Below, piece after piece: positions 21,799 through 35,800 of a stretch of DNA of 64,000 nt. The notes below the pieces were generated by a model. That model worked only from the letters and a program-made list of their open reading frames with translations. It searched no databases and had not been told where the DNA came from. Each line of letters starts with the position of its first letter. The first letter of the stretch is position 1. The stretch is from Chytridium lagenaria. Lineage: Eukaryota; Chytridiomycota; Chytridiomycetes; Chytridiales; Chytridiaceae. A program made the translations under genes and the position numbers. The DNA lies in NCBI GenBank assembly GCA_025449115.1, contig JAHLKC010000008.1:124001-188000 (forward strand), read 5' to 3'.

Positions 21799-23812
21799 AT
21801 TTGGATGAGTGATAAAATGATGATGATTTTTTTTCTTTTTCTTCTGTCTCTCTCCCTGGTTCCACTTATAAAAGTTATATTATCTTCTTTTTTACGGTTT
21901 TTTTTTTTTGCTTTCTGTCTACCTGTTTTCACGCATTTTTGATAAACCTTTCTTTTCAACTTTACGCGTATGTAATACTTTTCTCTTACAATATCTTAAA
22001 AAAACCCCACCACCTCTTCTCTTTCTCTGGCATATTTGTGCATAACGTCATCGTATTTCGGTTTGCTTCTTTTCACTCTGTTTTTTTTTCCGCTTTTGTT
22101 TGTTTTCCTTTGTTTTACGAGTCCTTTTGATACGCTTTTTGTGCTTTTTCGCTGTCTCCAGTTCGACGGACAACCCCCCAACATCCATTTTCACGGCCTT
22201 TTTTTGCAAATATATGGAATATGTGATGATAAATGAATGGCCAGTGATGGTGTTATTAGGAATAAGTAAAGAGAAGAATGTAAAGCCACTTCACGCGTGG
22301 TTTCTTGCACCAGCTTGTGGCTAATGGTAAATATCAACACATCCCAAATTTTTCATGAGGATTGATTTCATGTGAATTGTTCCCAATAATGGTTGTCCGG
22401 TCATCTCCATGTTGTTTCCATGATTAGACATTGACAATGTAGTATTTTACCCAGGTCGTTTCTACCACAGGACGTTGCTTCATTTTTTAATTCATTTTTT
22501 AAACTCCATGATCAAAAGTCCTCCATATTTCGGTTTCTTTTCAATTTACAGAAAATGGTTGTTTGGGCCCGGTCACCGCGCGACGCGAATCACCGGTGAA
22601 AAAAATTATGGAATCACGACTCCCCGAAGAGAGTGTGAAGGCAGGAGCCCAACACGTAAAGTGCAATGGCCAGGCAACCGCCCTGGCACCCGCCTTCTTG
22701 ATCACGGAATGCCCTCCCCAGGTAAGTATGCTTGAAAATGACGGGAGAGGTGGGGGTTTTTATAGTTGATGGTTCGGAAATTTGTTTCGGGGAGTTTTGG
22801 ACCAATTGGAAATGGGGTGCTTGGGTTTTGGGGTTGAGAGTTTTTGGACATCGGATGACGGGTGGGAGGAGATGGGAGATGCATCTGAGATGGGAGGGTT
22901 GACTCTGATACCTGCTGTAGATGTCCTGATGTTAATCACTTTCAAGGCACTGACTTCAGCATATAGACACTCCAGCTTATACCTTATACCTTTAAAAGTG
23001 GTTGACCTCTTTGCAAGAGAGCATGGCCAGCATTGCAAAACTGTTTATAAGGATATGGATGATGGATGTTTGAAGCGATACTTGGATACGTGCATGACAT
23101 TGGACCAAGGAGTAAACGCTATGGCTTTAGTTTCGTTGTTATCATTGCTTTGCTTGCAAACCTTTCTCATGCTCATCTAGCTTCACCATCCGTAGTATTA
23201 TACAGTTTGTTTATTCATAGTCTCCCAAAGCCATCCCTCACATCATCATAATCATTCTCACCAAACGTTACATCCAACCCACTTTTTCCAATGTAAGCGT
23301 TGCTTCACTATGCTATTGTGTGCTGTCAGGCGGTATGGATTTTCCAATCTGAGTAGGAGTGACTATCGTTATGATTTGATAACCAAATTTAAAGACGATA
23401 TGGTCTCCATTTCTTCCGCGATAAAGTTGATACTAAACACACCAAGGGCTTGAGATGACACATAAGATAGTCCTGAAGTGAGGAACGGCAACGCGAGGTT
23501 GGAGAAGTCATTGGGTGGAACCGACTAATTAGAGAGGCTTTTTGAGTTTGCTTATTAGTTAGATCACGCGGATGAAGGCAAGTGCGCTTTTTAGTGTTAG
23601 GTCGGCGCCTTGATGGTGATGGTGGCTATGAGTTAGAGTTAATGTGGTCAGATCACGCGGGGTGACAATACAATTATAATCACCCTTGAGGTTGTTCGAA
23701 GGTTGAAGGCTCAATAAAAGTTATTTATCCAAGGTGTATTTTATTCATTAAAACAAGTAAACTAATAATACACAACCAAAAAAATAACAACATACACGAA
23801 AAAAATAGGCCG
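21799..23812. other. Long convergent spacer, no recognised gene
   Basis: Two kilobases between the 3' ends of the membrane protein and dynein genes. One possible exon-like piece at 22553-22722 ends CCCCAG|GTAAGT but matches nothing I know, and overlapping frames compete. A 130-codon plus-strand frame (22782-23180) is weakly hydrophobic and unsupported. The word AGATCACGCGG occurs twice (about 23562 and 23650). It could hold a decayed gene or element; no transposase motif or terminal repeat was seen. Confidence 0.3.
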
Positions 23813-26800
23813 TTAATCAATGGAGCAGAGGAGCGCTACACCACCCAAGATCCACTTCTGCGGCCTCTCTTTGGTCTTCAAGTTAAAGGTCCAAATAAAG
23901 GTGGGACCCCTCTGCCTCGTCCTATACACAGGACATTCATAGACACCCTTTGTCTCCTTCTTATCAACAGGAATAGCCCTTATGTAGATTACAGGCATAG
24001 AAGGCATGAGGTCCTTAAGGTGCGCTTCCTGGATCAATCCAGTATTGGTATCCCATCTAGCCCCCTCCATGAACAACCCATGAATGTAAGCACCCTCACG
24101 TGGCGCGCCAGAAAACTCCTCCTTGACCTTCTTGGTCACATCCACCGTCAACACCATCCTATCCAAAGGCCACTCATTCTTCCTCGCCGTTGTCTGCATA
24201 ACAGCCGTGAGGAACGATTGTGGGTTGAACAGCCCGCAAAGCCATACGACGGATGGAAGTTGGAACTCTGCGACCCAGTTCTCAAGTTCCTTGATACGGA
24301 GGAGAAGATCCGCGTACCACATGGCCATGCCGGCAAGAGAGGGTACGCGAGTTTTTCCCATGAAGCTGGGACTTGATTAAGGAATAAAGAGTTCATGAGT
24401 GTTTCCATGTGTTCCGTGATGGTGAGATCTCCCTTTAATCCCAACTCCAACTCCTTCAACGATCTTCTAATTTCCGTGGTCAGCATGGACATTCTATCAC
24501 ATTCTTGGATGGCCACGGAGATGTATGGGGTACGCTCCTCCACCTTTGCCATCAACTCTGCAACGTTAAAGTTTTCCGGTAACGATGACAAAATGTCCTC
24601 AATGACACTCTTGACCTTCTCGTCTTTACTCTGTGACGTCCCACCCGCAGTGTCCTGTGGCGCCATCTCCAACATGGTCTGGAAGAGTTTATCGGCCATC
24701 TTTGTGAGGACACCAATTTCAGCGTTGGGGTGAAGACATAGAGGTAAGGGGTTTCAGGGGGAAGGTTTTCGTCAATGTAACGGTGGTATTCTTTGTAGTC
24801 GGAGGTGGGTGGAGCGAGGAAACCAGGGGCGAGCTCAAAGTTTCCTTCAAGCATCTCTTCGCGGAGGTAGACGTCAAGGTAGGCGCAGCAGAGACGGCGA
24901 TCCCAGTCATCAGAGATATGACCACCGTACATGATTTCGCCGAAAATGTAACGGAGATCTGTCCATGGGACTTTGGGGAAGGTCTGATATTTGATGTTGG
25001 TTAGTTTAACGTGTCAATTAAATAAAATTAAATCATGTAAAATTGAAGTATTAAGATGGAGATTGGTACTTGCCTCAAGATAATTGTAAAGCACGTCGGT
25101 GGAGATCATCAAGTCACCGGTACTGAACGGGTAAGGCTTATTCCATCCTTGGGTTCCGAACTTTCTTCTCTCAAGAATGACAGCATGGAAGTAGCACAGC
25201 GCGAACAAGATGGTCTTGAACTCTGCATCCTTTGAACATCTCTCCAAAGTTTCTTGAGTAAAGTTATCCAACGCCCTATGGATGTTGGCCTGCATTCCAG
25301 TGGGAGGTTCGTTGGTGATCTTAATGGATGCTTGAAGGATGGAGATTGGAATGATGTGGTAGGCGGGATCTCCGGCGGGTTCAGCCGACAAGAAGACACG
25401 GAATTCAGGTTGGCACCGACGCTCAACGTTTCCAACTTCTTTTCAAGAATGGGGAGCCATTTCGCGACAAGATGGATATTTTCCAACATGACCCAGCCAC
25501 CTTCTTTGTAGGCAAGATCAAGCTTCTGCTCAGCAATAATTTCTTGACCTTGACCAAGGGAAACGTTGTGGAAGTTCTTGTTGTCTTCTGTCACTCCGAA
25601 TCCTCTACCTAGCGCTTCTACTTCCTTGACAGGGTCCACACCGGGAGACAAGATGAAGAAGATGGGAGTAGCGGGTTTCATCTCCTCGTAAGATTTCGCC
25701 AAAGGTACACGTGATGAATCAATGTACTTTGTGCCCATCTTGACTGAAATGAAATTCCTTACTGCATAAGTCATACGATCAGGACGCAGACATCTCAATA
25801 TACAGAGTTTCTGTAACGGTGTCTTGTTCTTCCATTCTTGCGGGAGCTTTTCATTCTCAGGCACCTCATTCTCGCAGTACTTTTTCCATTGCTTGGAGGA
25901 TCCTTCAATATCAGACGCCAGCGTCCTGAACTGCTCCAAATTTGAGAGCGCCTTGACCATACCCCAACTCGACGATGACAACCACTCTAGCGGGCTTGAC
26001 ACGTTAGGAATTTTAGGACCACGCAACAAAAAGTCGAGCTCAACGGGGTCGAGGTCGTCCTGGGAGTTGAGGATTTGGAAGGTCATCTGAGCAAGGTAAA
26101 TCAACTTGTCTCGCTCAAAGAGACCACGGCGTGGTATAGGTGAACACCATATGCGTGATCGAATCAATCAGAAGAAGAACACGTTCCTTGATGTCTTCTG
26201 ACGCCTCGGCCCTTCCGATGGCGTTTTGGAAGACGACTTTGTAGGCATTGAGCGAGTATTGATACATAGGGTGGATCTGCCAGAGATCATTTAGAAGGAA
26301 ATAGAGAAGCGAAGATCGCCCAGCCACAGGTCGGTACAATTCACGGGTCTCGTTAATCTTCTTTTCGGTCTTTTTGGCTTCCTCGACCTTCTGCTCAATG
26401 TCGGTAGCGGTACTTTTTGTGATCTCAAGGTTCTCAACAAGAGCTGTGTCACCCAAGAAGTTCCCTTGGGCAGCAGATAGACGTGACAGAAGAGCGTCTT
26501 CAAGTTCTGTCAACTTGATCTTGAACTCATTCTGTTGTTTCGTCAAATCTGCCTTTGTCCTTTCAAGATCGGGTCTCTCAATATTGACGACATCGGCGAG
26601 CAATTGGTCTTCAAGACCTTGAATAGTGACGGTGAAGTTGATGAGGGTGGTTTGCGCCTGGATTTCGGGAGGATAGTGCGGGTTGGCTCGACGGGTTTGC
26701 AGGATAAGCTTGAACTTTGGATCATACTCGACTTCCTTATCTCCCATCTTGATGTAGCGACCCTTCTTGATTGTTTCACGACCAAGTAGAGGGTTGAGCA

Positions 26801-29800
26801 CGGGATCGATACTCTCAGCAATATCTTCGATGAGAACAGTGTCTCCAGCGGACACTGCCTTTTCAATAAGGTCAAGGTAACCCTTCACGCCAAGGCGGAC
26901 AATCTTCAATCCCGCTCCCTCACGGTTCTTGACCCAAGTTACTCCTTGAAGCTGAGGGTCGATGATGAGAGGCCATCTCTTACAGTTAGTAACCATAGTG
27001 GCGTTCTCAAGTGACACTCTATCCGTGGGAAGACCTTCGTTATTCCACTTTGCAATCTCAGCGCTTGACGTCAAAATTGCCAATGGATCAAGATCACCCG
27101 AGAGTGGGACCTTGTCCGGGTTGTCTTCAGAACGTAGGTATTTGAACCAATTATCTTGCAGCAATTCTTCTCGGTACCTTTTACTGAAGCAACCCACGTA
27201 TGAAACGAATGCAGCCGAAATCAACACATCTCCCGCAAGCGTTTTCTCCTGCTCCTTGAATTTTCCAACAGCCTCACTCCAACGAACTTTCTCAGAAGCA
27301 AGACCATTCACCAAACGATTAGCAAGAACAATGGTTTCCTGAGTCGAACGCGCTTCCTCCTCACACTTGAGTTTATCCTCCGTGGCCTTTTCGAACTTGG
27401 CTTTAAGCTCGGCCAAGTTCTTGTCAAGCTCTCCAATCTTGCCCTGAATGTCCCGAAGTCTCGCCTGCGAGATTTGAAGCTCAGCGTTAGCAGACTCAAG
27501 AGCCTTCCTCTTGGGCTCGACGTCACAGTACACGTTGTAGTATCCAACAATGTTGACGACCCACGCACAAAGACCAGCCGCGGCAATGGACTTGCTCTTC
27601 ATGTAATCTTCGTTGAAGTTGGGATCGGAGAGGTAAGGAGCAAGAGCCTCCAAGTTCGAGTTGTCAATCTTCTCCTTATTGAAAGTGATAAGAGACTCCA
27701 AGAAAGAATCAACCTTTGCCATCATGTTCTTTGACGCCTTCCAGCTTCTGTCTTTTTGAATCTTTCCGGGAGGACTCAAAAGAACCATGACAGCGGCCAC
27801 GGTATTCTGGACTTCCTGCGACGGCGAACCGAAAGACTTCAATTCTGTCAAGTTGGCCTTGTTAAGGGTATTCAAGGCGTTGGCGGCAGCAGCAAGAGCC
27901 GGTTCAGCTGCCTTAAGATCGTTCTCACAAGACGCGGCCTTTTCAGAAACCTCCTTTGTGAAAGCATCGACCTTCTTTTCTTCCTCTGCAGCAATGGCCT
28001 TCTCTTTGTTCACCTTCTCGGTATCGATACCAACACGCTCGATAAGCCTTAACGCTTCCTCGTTCTTTGCCTTCAAGTCAACTTCTTGGAACGCAAGCTT
28101 GGCTTTAAGATCGTCGACTTGGGCTGCCGTTGATTGCAGCTTAGTGAGACCGTTCTCAAGACGGTCCATGGCTCTCGTCAACTCTTGAGATTTACGTTCA
28201 AGCATCTCCTTGTACAAGGAGATAAGAGCAAGGAAGGATTTTGGCGTAGTGTAGTTGTATCTTTTTTCGTTCAGTAAGTACTTCTTCGAAACACCGTTGA
28301 CAGATTGATGAGCAAATGACATGAACTTTGTCACCGCGCCTTTGAGGTGCGGTGGAACGAGGTCGCAGGTTGAGATGAAACGAGTCGCGACAGAGGTCAA
28401 GGCCTCATCGGGCCACTCATGGAACCAGTCAATCATCGTGCAGTTCACAATGGCAGGGAACTTCCTGCATCGCGAACGGAGAGTGTTTCCAACGGGTGAG
28501 AAGCAAAGCACTACCTTCAAGTTTTTCCTAACAAGTCTGATGAAAAGGTCCCAGCAGACTTCACGCGTATCAACAAGTCCTTGTGCCTTTGCCTCATTTC
28601 TGGTCGAGTTGATAATATTGTCAACTTCTTCGTCTGGGAAGAGACCAGGAATGTTCCCTGAAGCCAGCATATCGTTGATCAACACCAAAAACTTTTCGTC
28701 CGCAACTTGCGAGTCTGTGAGAAGGAACATGATCTGTTGCTTCTTAACACCCGTTTTGGTATATAGACCAGCCAAATCTGTCTTGAGATCGTTGATGGAG
28801 TATCCTTTACGTAGCGTGATTTGGAACACGTCCATCTGAGAGATGAACGCAGCAAGCCTTGAGAGCGACTGCTTTCCACTACCACCAACTCCAACGAGCA
28901 ACGCGTTACCACGAGGACTCTCGAGAATCCTGTTGATGCGGCAGATATGACTCATGGCGTCTTCGAAAAGCACCAAGTTCATCGCAGCGTTCACCTCATC
29001 GTATTGGAGCTGAGCCTCATCCAAAAGCTTCTTCAAGCCCGCCAATCTTTAATCTGACCATATTTGGGCTCACCGATACCCAAGGCAAAGTGAGTAAAGA
29101 TGACAGGCTCAGCCAAGACCTGAGACTGATCCATGTCCTCAAACACCTTCTTCGCAATCTCCCCTGGTATTTTTGGAGCTGCTGGGCATCCGAAAACTCA
29201 ACCATCTTGTCGGCGTAGGTTCTGGTAGTCTCATGAAGCCAGAGCCTGACAAATTCCATAGGCTCTTTAATGGTCTCTTTTGAGGTAAACAGAATACCCT
29301 GGAAAATATTGGAGAGATCACGAAGGTTGAAGATGTAGTGGAACCTGACGGCGGATGGCAAGAATACAGCCGAAACCTTTTTGTGCAAGCTCAAGGTCGC
29401 GGTCACAATCTTGTCAGCCAACTTTGCGATCGTGTTTGGGAAACTCTTCAAATGACCTTGCAAGATCTGTAGGTAGATTGCTTGAAGTGATTCTGTACCG
29501 GGGAAATTCACCGAGAAGCTTGCAAAGTGCCTTCCAAGACGTCCAGAAATGGTGAAGGATCCAGCTGTAGGGTTCATGCATGCCACGTATTGACAGTTGT
29601 GAATCTCCTTCAGTGTCAACTTAGTCCTATCGTACCAATGCTTGTAGTCAAGGTGTTGGCGGAGTAACGTGTGTGGACTGGCTGTTCCATATTTGTCAAC
29701 CTCGGGCATATTGAGATCATCTAAGAAGTAGATGAGCTTCTTTGTGCCTGGAGGGCCGTAGTTACGACCAGCCTTCTTTTCAAGCGGCTTTTCAAGAACA

Positions 29801-32800
29801 GACTGGAGAGACCAGGCTGTCGTGTAGAAGTTAAATGGCACGTTAACGATCAGACGATCTTCACCGTAGGAATAAAGTTTGTCCTGCATGAGTACCGTTT
29901 TTCCACAACCAGCATTTCCGATGAGCAAAACTGGTTTTCCGTTGTCAGCGAGGACATCAAGAAGGTACCTAATTCTCGTGGTTTCAAACGGTGTGAACGA
30001 GCACTGAGGAAAGGGGCATCTCTGGGTCAAACTCGTATTGCGGGACTCGATCAGCCCATGGGAGGAACCGTTTAGTTTCGGGTTCAATAAAGTAATCAAA
30101 GACTGTTCCACTGGGCGGGAACTTAATTGTCTTGAACTCCGAGTTCCACCACTTTGAGAACTCAATGCGGTAGTCCACAATTTGATCCTGGAACATACAT
30201 CCACCAAAAGCCCACACTGCCGCAAAGACAAAGTAGATTTCGAACCATTCTTTGTCACAGCCCTTCGGCGTGTTTTGCGGAGTGAGGAGACCTTCGAGAA
30301 TGTTGCAAAGAGAAACAACCATGGAGAATTCTTCTACAGTGGCCATCTTGAACCTTCCTGATCGAACCGCGTCAAGACACGGGTTGACATATCGATCAAA
30401 CAGAACTGATAAGCTAGACTTTTCAGCTTGATCTTCACGCTTGTCGAGCCAAGACTGCACGTACGGGTTCCAACCCAAATCGGTCGTATTAAGGTAAAGA
30501 ATACCGGCTCGGGACACTGTGGCGGGTGTGGCATACTTCAGATCTCCAATTTCGAAAATCAGACGCATGTAGGGTTTGAGAGGAATACGTTCGTTTGAAG
30601 CCAAAGTCAACATTTTGTTGTCGTCCATGACGGTGTTAAGCGACTCAATCCAGTTAGGATCAATATCACCATCAAGAATCATCCACTTGGGGTCAGTTCC
30701 AGGCATTGACGCTTGATCACGGAGAATATTGGAGAAGAGACCATCCTTCCACTCACGAGTGGAGGGATTAATACATCCAAAGAGATCGTCAGTACTCACT
30801 GCCTTAGGGTTCAAATCGGCAATCACACACTTGCGTCCCATGTTGATGTATGTCTTTGAGAGCATCTTCCAAATTTGCGACTTTCCGGTACCTCCATTTC
30901 CAATGATGAAGACACAGTGACGCACAGCCATAAGCTCGTCAAGCTGCACCACCTTGAGGACAAAGATATCCTCAGCCTGAAGACCGTTCTCGACAGTAGC
31001 TTTCCTGATCTCATCTTCAAGCTTCTCATTCCTCTTACGAGGGACCTCGACTTTGGGGAACAGATCAACGATCAACCCCATGAACACCTGCAAGTCGTCC
31101 GTGACGATCTGGGCAAGTTAAAATCACGTAGAGCTCTCATCAACACGTTTTCTTCCGGGATGTTCGGGTCAGAACGCTTCAACGTACCAGCAACGACCAA
31201 TACAGACTTGATAGCGCGAAGACCCCAATCGTAGTGGTCTTGCTTTGACAAAAGTTCTCGGTTGAGCTTGTAAAGTGTGTTGAACTTGCGAGCAAGAGAA
31301 CTGGCTTCAATAAAACCTTCCGCCATAAGCATAATTTCACAAATAAGCTCAAGGTTAGGGACGACCATAGAGCAAGGCCTGAAGAGTGCCTTGATATTTT
31401 CAGGAAGCTCGGTACGACCAGCGTATCCGGGTTCATCGTAATGAAGGCGCCAACAGTGCGGCAAAGACCAATCTCCTCTCCTTGGAAAATGAATCTTGAC
31501 TTTTTGAATCTTAAGGCATCTTGAATGGATTTGACTTGGGTAGCAACGACGGACAAGACCTCCACGGATACGGTTAAACTCATCGAAGCAACCCCATGTA
31601 CCAGATTGAGCTAGACCCTTGAAAATGTTTCCGATGGACTTGTAGTCCATCTGCTCGGAACAATTGAACACGTACACCATGATGGCGAGGGCCTTTCCAA
31701 GATCCTTGACAGTCTCAGTTTTTCCGGTACCGGCAGGTCCAGCAGGGGCTCCACCCATAATTAGGTGAAGCGACTGGGTCAACGTGATATAACAACGATC
31801 TGTCAGCGCCGTGATAACAAGACGAGGAGTGTTTCCGAGGTACTCGTAGTTGTATCTGAAGACGGCGTCACAAATGTTGATGAAGCAATCTGATTGATCT
31901 TCATCCCATCGCAGACGGAGCTGACATTGCCAACTAAAGCATTGGGCGTTCTCGGCCTTCTCGGCAATCAGTTTGGCGACCTGATCACGGGCATGCACAT
32001 CAAGTGTACACACGGTCATAATCATTTGACGGTGGTTTTTGGACAAGTCTCCTTGGATTAGAGAGATAAGGGCGGTGAGCTGATTGACTTGCTTCTTGTA
32101 AATCCTTCATTGCGTTTTCATAACCTTCTTCAAGCCTGGCAAATGCAGCATTGACTTCAGTCGTCCACCAGATCTGTGTACCAGCCAAGGTGATCTGAGC
32201 AGGGTGGTCAAAGATCCACTGCTCACGGGGCTTCTCTTCATAACTCGACACGCCCTCGCCAAGTAGCGACCGCAAAGTCTTCCTCATGCTGTCCACCAAT
32301 CGATTGAGCCATACCTCAACAGGACCGGTACACTCACATTTGTCAATAAAAGACACGTATTCATCTTGCTGCGAGAACATACCAATAGCTGTCTTTGTAA
32401 ACTCTCCCTTATCGTCCAACTCAAACTCGAGGCGAGCAATACTGTCGAAGAGTTTGGGAAGGTGAAGCGCCACGGCTTGAGGCATGTTTCCTTTGCGAGA
32501 ATGTCCAACAAATCGGTAGCTGACACGAAATAGAAACGAGGGAAGGCAAGACGCTTAGTCTCGAGGTATTCTGCAAGAGATTTCTCGCAAAGAGCAAGCT
32601 GGCTCTGGAGATGCTCAAGGGTTTCATAAATACCCTCCTTCATACAGGCTTCAACACAGTTTGGTGTCTTTGAAGCCTCGGCAGTCAAAGCCTTGTAGTT
32701 GGAGTCAATGCCATCGAACCTCTTGGAGTCATCGGGTAGTTGAGCCCGAATATCTTCAGATCCCATGAAAATGTTCTCGAGGTGAGACCACGTCTTTTGA

Positions 32801-35800
32801 ACCTCAAGCCAAAGGGTGACTACAGAGTCCACCGTGGAAAGAGTGTTTTGCCACTTCATGATCTGAGTCTCAAAGTGAGCGACATACTTGGACGACATCA
32901 TATTTTGAAGCATAACTTGGTTATCTTCCAAAGTCTCAATCAGCTCTTCAGAAGATCTGAGAAGAGCGGTTTTGGTAGATTCATGAATCTCATATGTGAA
33001 CTCCATGGCTGCCCAAGTCTTTGATAGATCGTTGAGAACTTTTTCCATTGCAAGTTCCTTCGTTGCACGGTCCACAATGACCTTAACATCGTCCTCGTAT
33101 TTGTGAAGCTGAAGACTGAGTAAGTCTTGGAACTTCATGTCCTTTGTCAACACAAAAGTGACACCAGTAGTCTTCATCAATTGTTTCCAGTGACGGTCCC
33201 TGATAGCGTTACTACGAAGTTCACCAACGCCCTTAAACTCGTGATCATGTCTTTCACCATTTGATCAAGACCACTGTAAACATCCCACCCCTTGATTTCC
33301 TTGTCCATGCGACGCAATTCTTTTGCAAGATCTCGGCATCGGTTTTCCATGGAGTCGGTGTCAATCTCGGTCCACAACGTTGTCCTCCATTCCTCAAACA
33401 TGAACGTGACAAGAGAAACGACATCCCAAACAGATTTGAGCATGCCAATATCCTCCTGCAATCACCAAGTTGACGGTAGGTGGGAACGTTAAGCTCAAAG
33501 AGCTCACAAGAGTTCTTGATGGCCGCAGCTTCAGTTTCCATTGAAGCCACGTCTTTATGGCACTGATCAACAATATCGTAAGCTTTCTCAGGCCCATAGT
33601 CAAATTTGAACGGTGCCTTTTTGCGGAAGTCTTCCCTGAACGAATGGTTTCGAGACTCAAACTTGTTGCACTTTGTTGAAGCACATCAACCTCCTTAGCC
33701 TGAAGCGGGGCAACGTGATCCTTAATGCTGATGGAGAGCTTCTTCACCTCGGACCATTCTTCAGGTAGGTCATTAAGAAGCTTGTGAATCTCGTCCGGCA
33801 TTTCGACACCAAACTGACGGAGAAGGTTGATTGTCTTTCGCACCGGCTCAAACATGTGGTCAATGCTGTTCATGCGGTGCTTGATGGCATGCAAGAGACC
33901 CATAGCACCGACGAGACCATTATAATCGCCCTCCTCAATCTTGCCTTGAAGACCCTTCTTGTTCATTTTCACAAACTTGTTAAGCTCGTTAAGGGTGTTA
34001 ACCGCGTCATCAGAGAGATGCTTGGTCAATGTATAACTCCATTTCTTCACGACAACGTTCAAAGACTGTTTCAAAGGCCTTGCGTCAACGCGGAACCAAG
34101 ACTGGAAGATAATCTCAGGATCAATTGCCATGATGGTCTTGTGAATGCCTTCAAACTTGCGAATCTCGTTCTCAAATTTCTCGAGTTGCAAGTATTGCTC
34201 GTCACCGGCGCCGTCTTCAGTCTTACCATCCTTTCCAGAAGTGAGGAAGTTCTTCATGTACTCCTGGCGGTTTTCCTGGATTATAGTTAGTATCATTTAG
34301 AAATATGTAGATTTACCGTCCAGAGGTAAGAGAACTGCTCGTATCCTTCCTTGTAAGCCAAGCAGTCATCAAGGATAACCTTGATACCGTCCAAGATCTC
34401 CACTTTCAAAGAGTCAAGTTTATCATCTCGCTTCATCTCTCCAAGGTAAGTTTCATTTTCAATCTCAAGCTGGCGCAAACGGCGCATCTGCTCTTCAGCA
34501 GAAGTGGTGTCTAAATCTTCCCCAGAATGCACAGAGTCGTCGTTTTGCGCTTGAGCAAGCTCCTTAGCCTTTAAGCTCTCAATGTCGATTTGGTTGCGCT
34601 TGGAAATTCGGGGCACTAATGAAGCAATGTCGTAGATGTCATCGAGAAGCTCAGAGACAATCCACATGAGACCGTCTAGCGCTTCTATAGTAGAGTTAAT
34701 ATACATTAGATGTGTTAAGCAAACCTTCTTCCATGCCAGGAGTGAAGACAAGCATCTCGTTCTCGAGCTCAAGTTTGGCCTCAAGCAACGGTCCAACTTC
34801 TTTGCCAACCATGCGATCGCGATCCATGTTCTCCGCAAGGTATTCAAGCGAAGTCTTGATGGTACTCCAAAACCCTTCTTTCACCAGTCCATCAATATAC
34901 TGAAGGTAGTCTTCCCACATTGCAGAGGTCTCGTCGACATCAAGAAGGACGCGAGTCTGATTTACCAAGTTGTGGATATTCTGTCCATCTCTCTTAATAA
35001 TCTCATACGCCGCGTTCAACTTTGTATCCTTCTCCTCAAGATTTAGAAGTTTTTTTCCGTCTTTCCTTTCAATCAAAGGCGAAGTCTGCCAAGCCTTCAT
35101 TATCTTAAGAATCTGGTTCACGTTGTTCTTTGTAACTTGAAGGGTCGAGTTTAAGTTCCCAACGATCGCAGAATTGGCGACGATGTAATCTTCAATAGAG
35201 TCCGACTTCCAGTTAAGTGTCGTCAGAGCTTGTTCCATCGTTTGATCGATCTCAACAATCTTAGGCTCGATCAATGGTCTCTCGACTTCCAATACCCCGT
35301 TGCGAATCCCATTGTACATCCCAGCGATATGGTCTAGCGAGAAAATGTATTTTCGGAATACTTCCGCCTTGGAGTAGATAGACGCGGCTGTTTCTGGGGG
35401 CTTGACTTGTAGAGCCTCCAAGTACTTGACTTCACGTAATAGGGCGACAACTTTGGGGTCAAAGTTGACTTCCAGGATACCGTTTTCGCGAATAAGAAGA
35501 GGTTTGTTCAAGTTTGCCTCAGATTCATCAATGATCGTATCAGACCATTTGTTGAAGACGCTTTTTTCGTAGTTCTCGAGAGTATCAAAGAGCTCATTGT
35601 ACTTGTTTTTTCACGATAGTCGCTTCCTCGCTATTCATGACACTATGGTTTAACTATAATAATGTTAGATCGGAAAAAGTACATCACTTACTGTCTTCAG
35701 TTTCTCCATCGCCTTCCCAATTCTGTCCTTGAGCTCATGCGCCCAAGCCAGTGCACCTGTAACGGGAGCCATGTTGTAATGAATAGGAGGCGAATCCTTG

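Noticed and set aside
23560..23665. Repeated AGATCACGCGG as ends of a transposon
   Set aside because: The copies are direct, short and about 90 bases apart, with no transposase or target duplication.
27787..28188. Plus-strand ORFs within the dynein gene
   Set aside because: They are antisense shadows of the dynein stalk, which is conserved on the minus strand.
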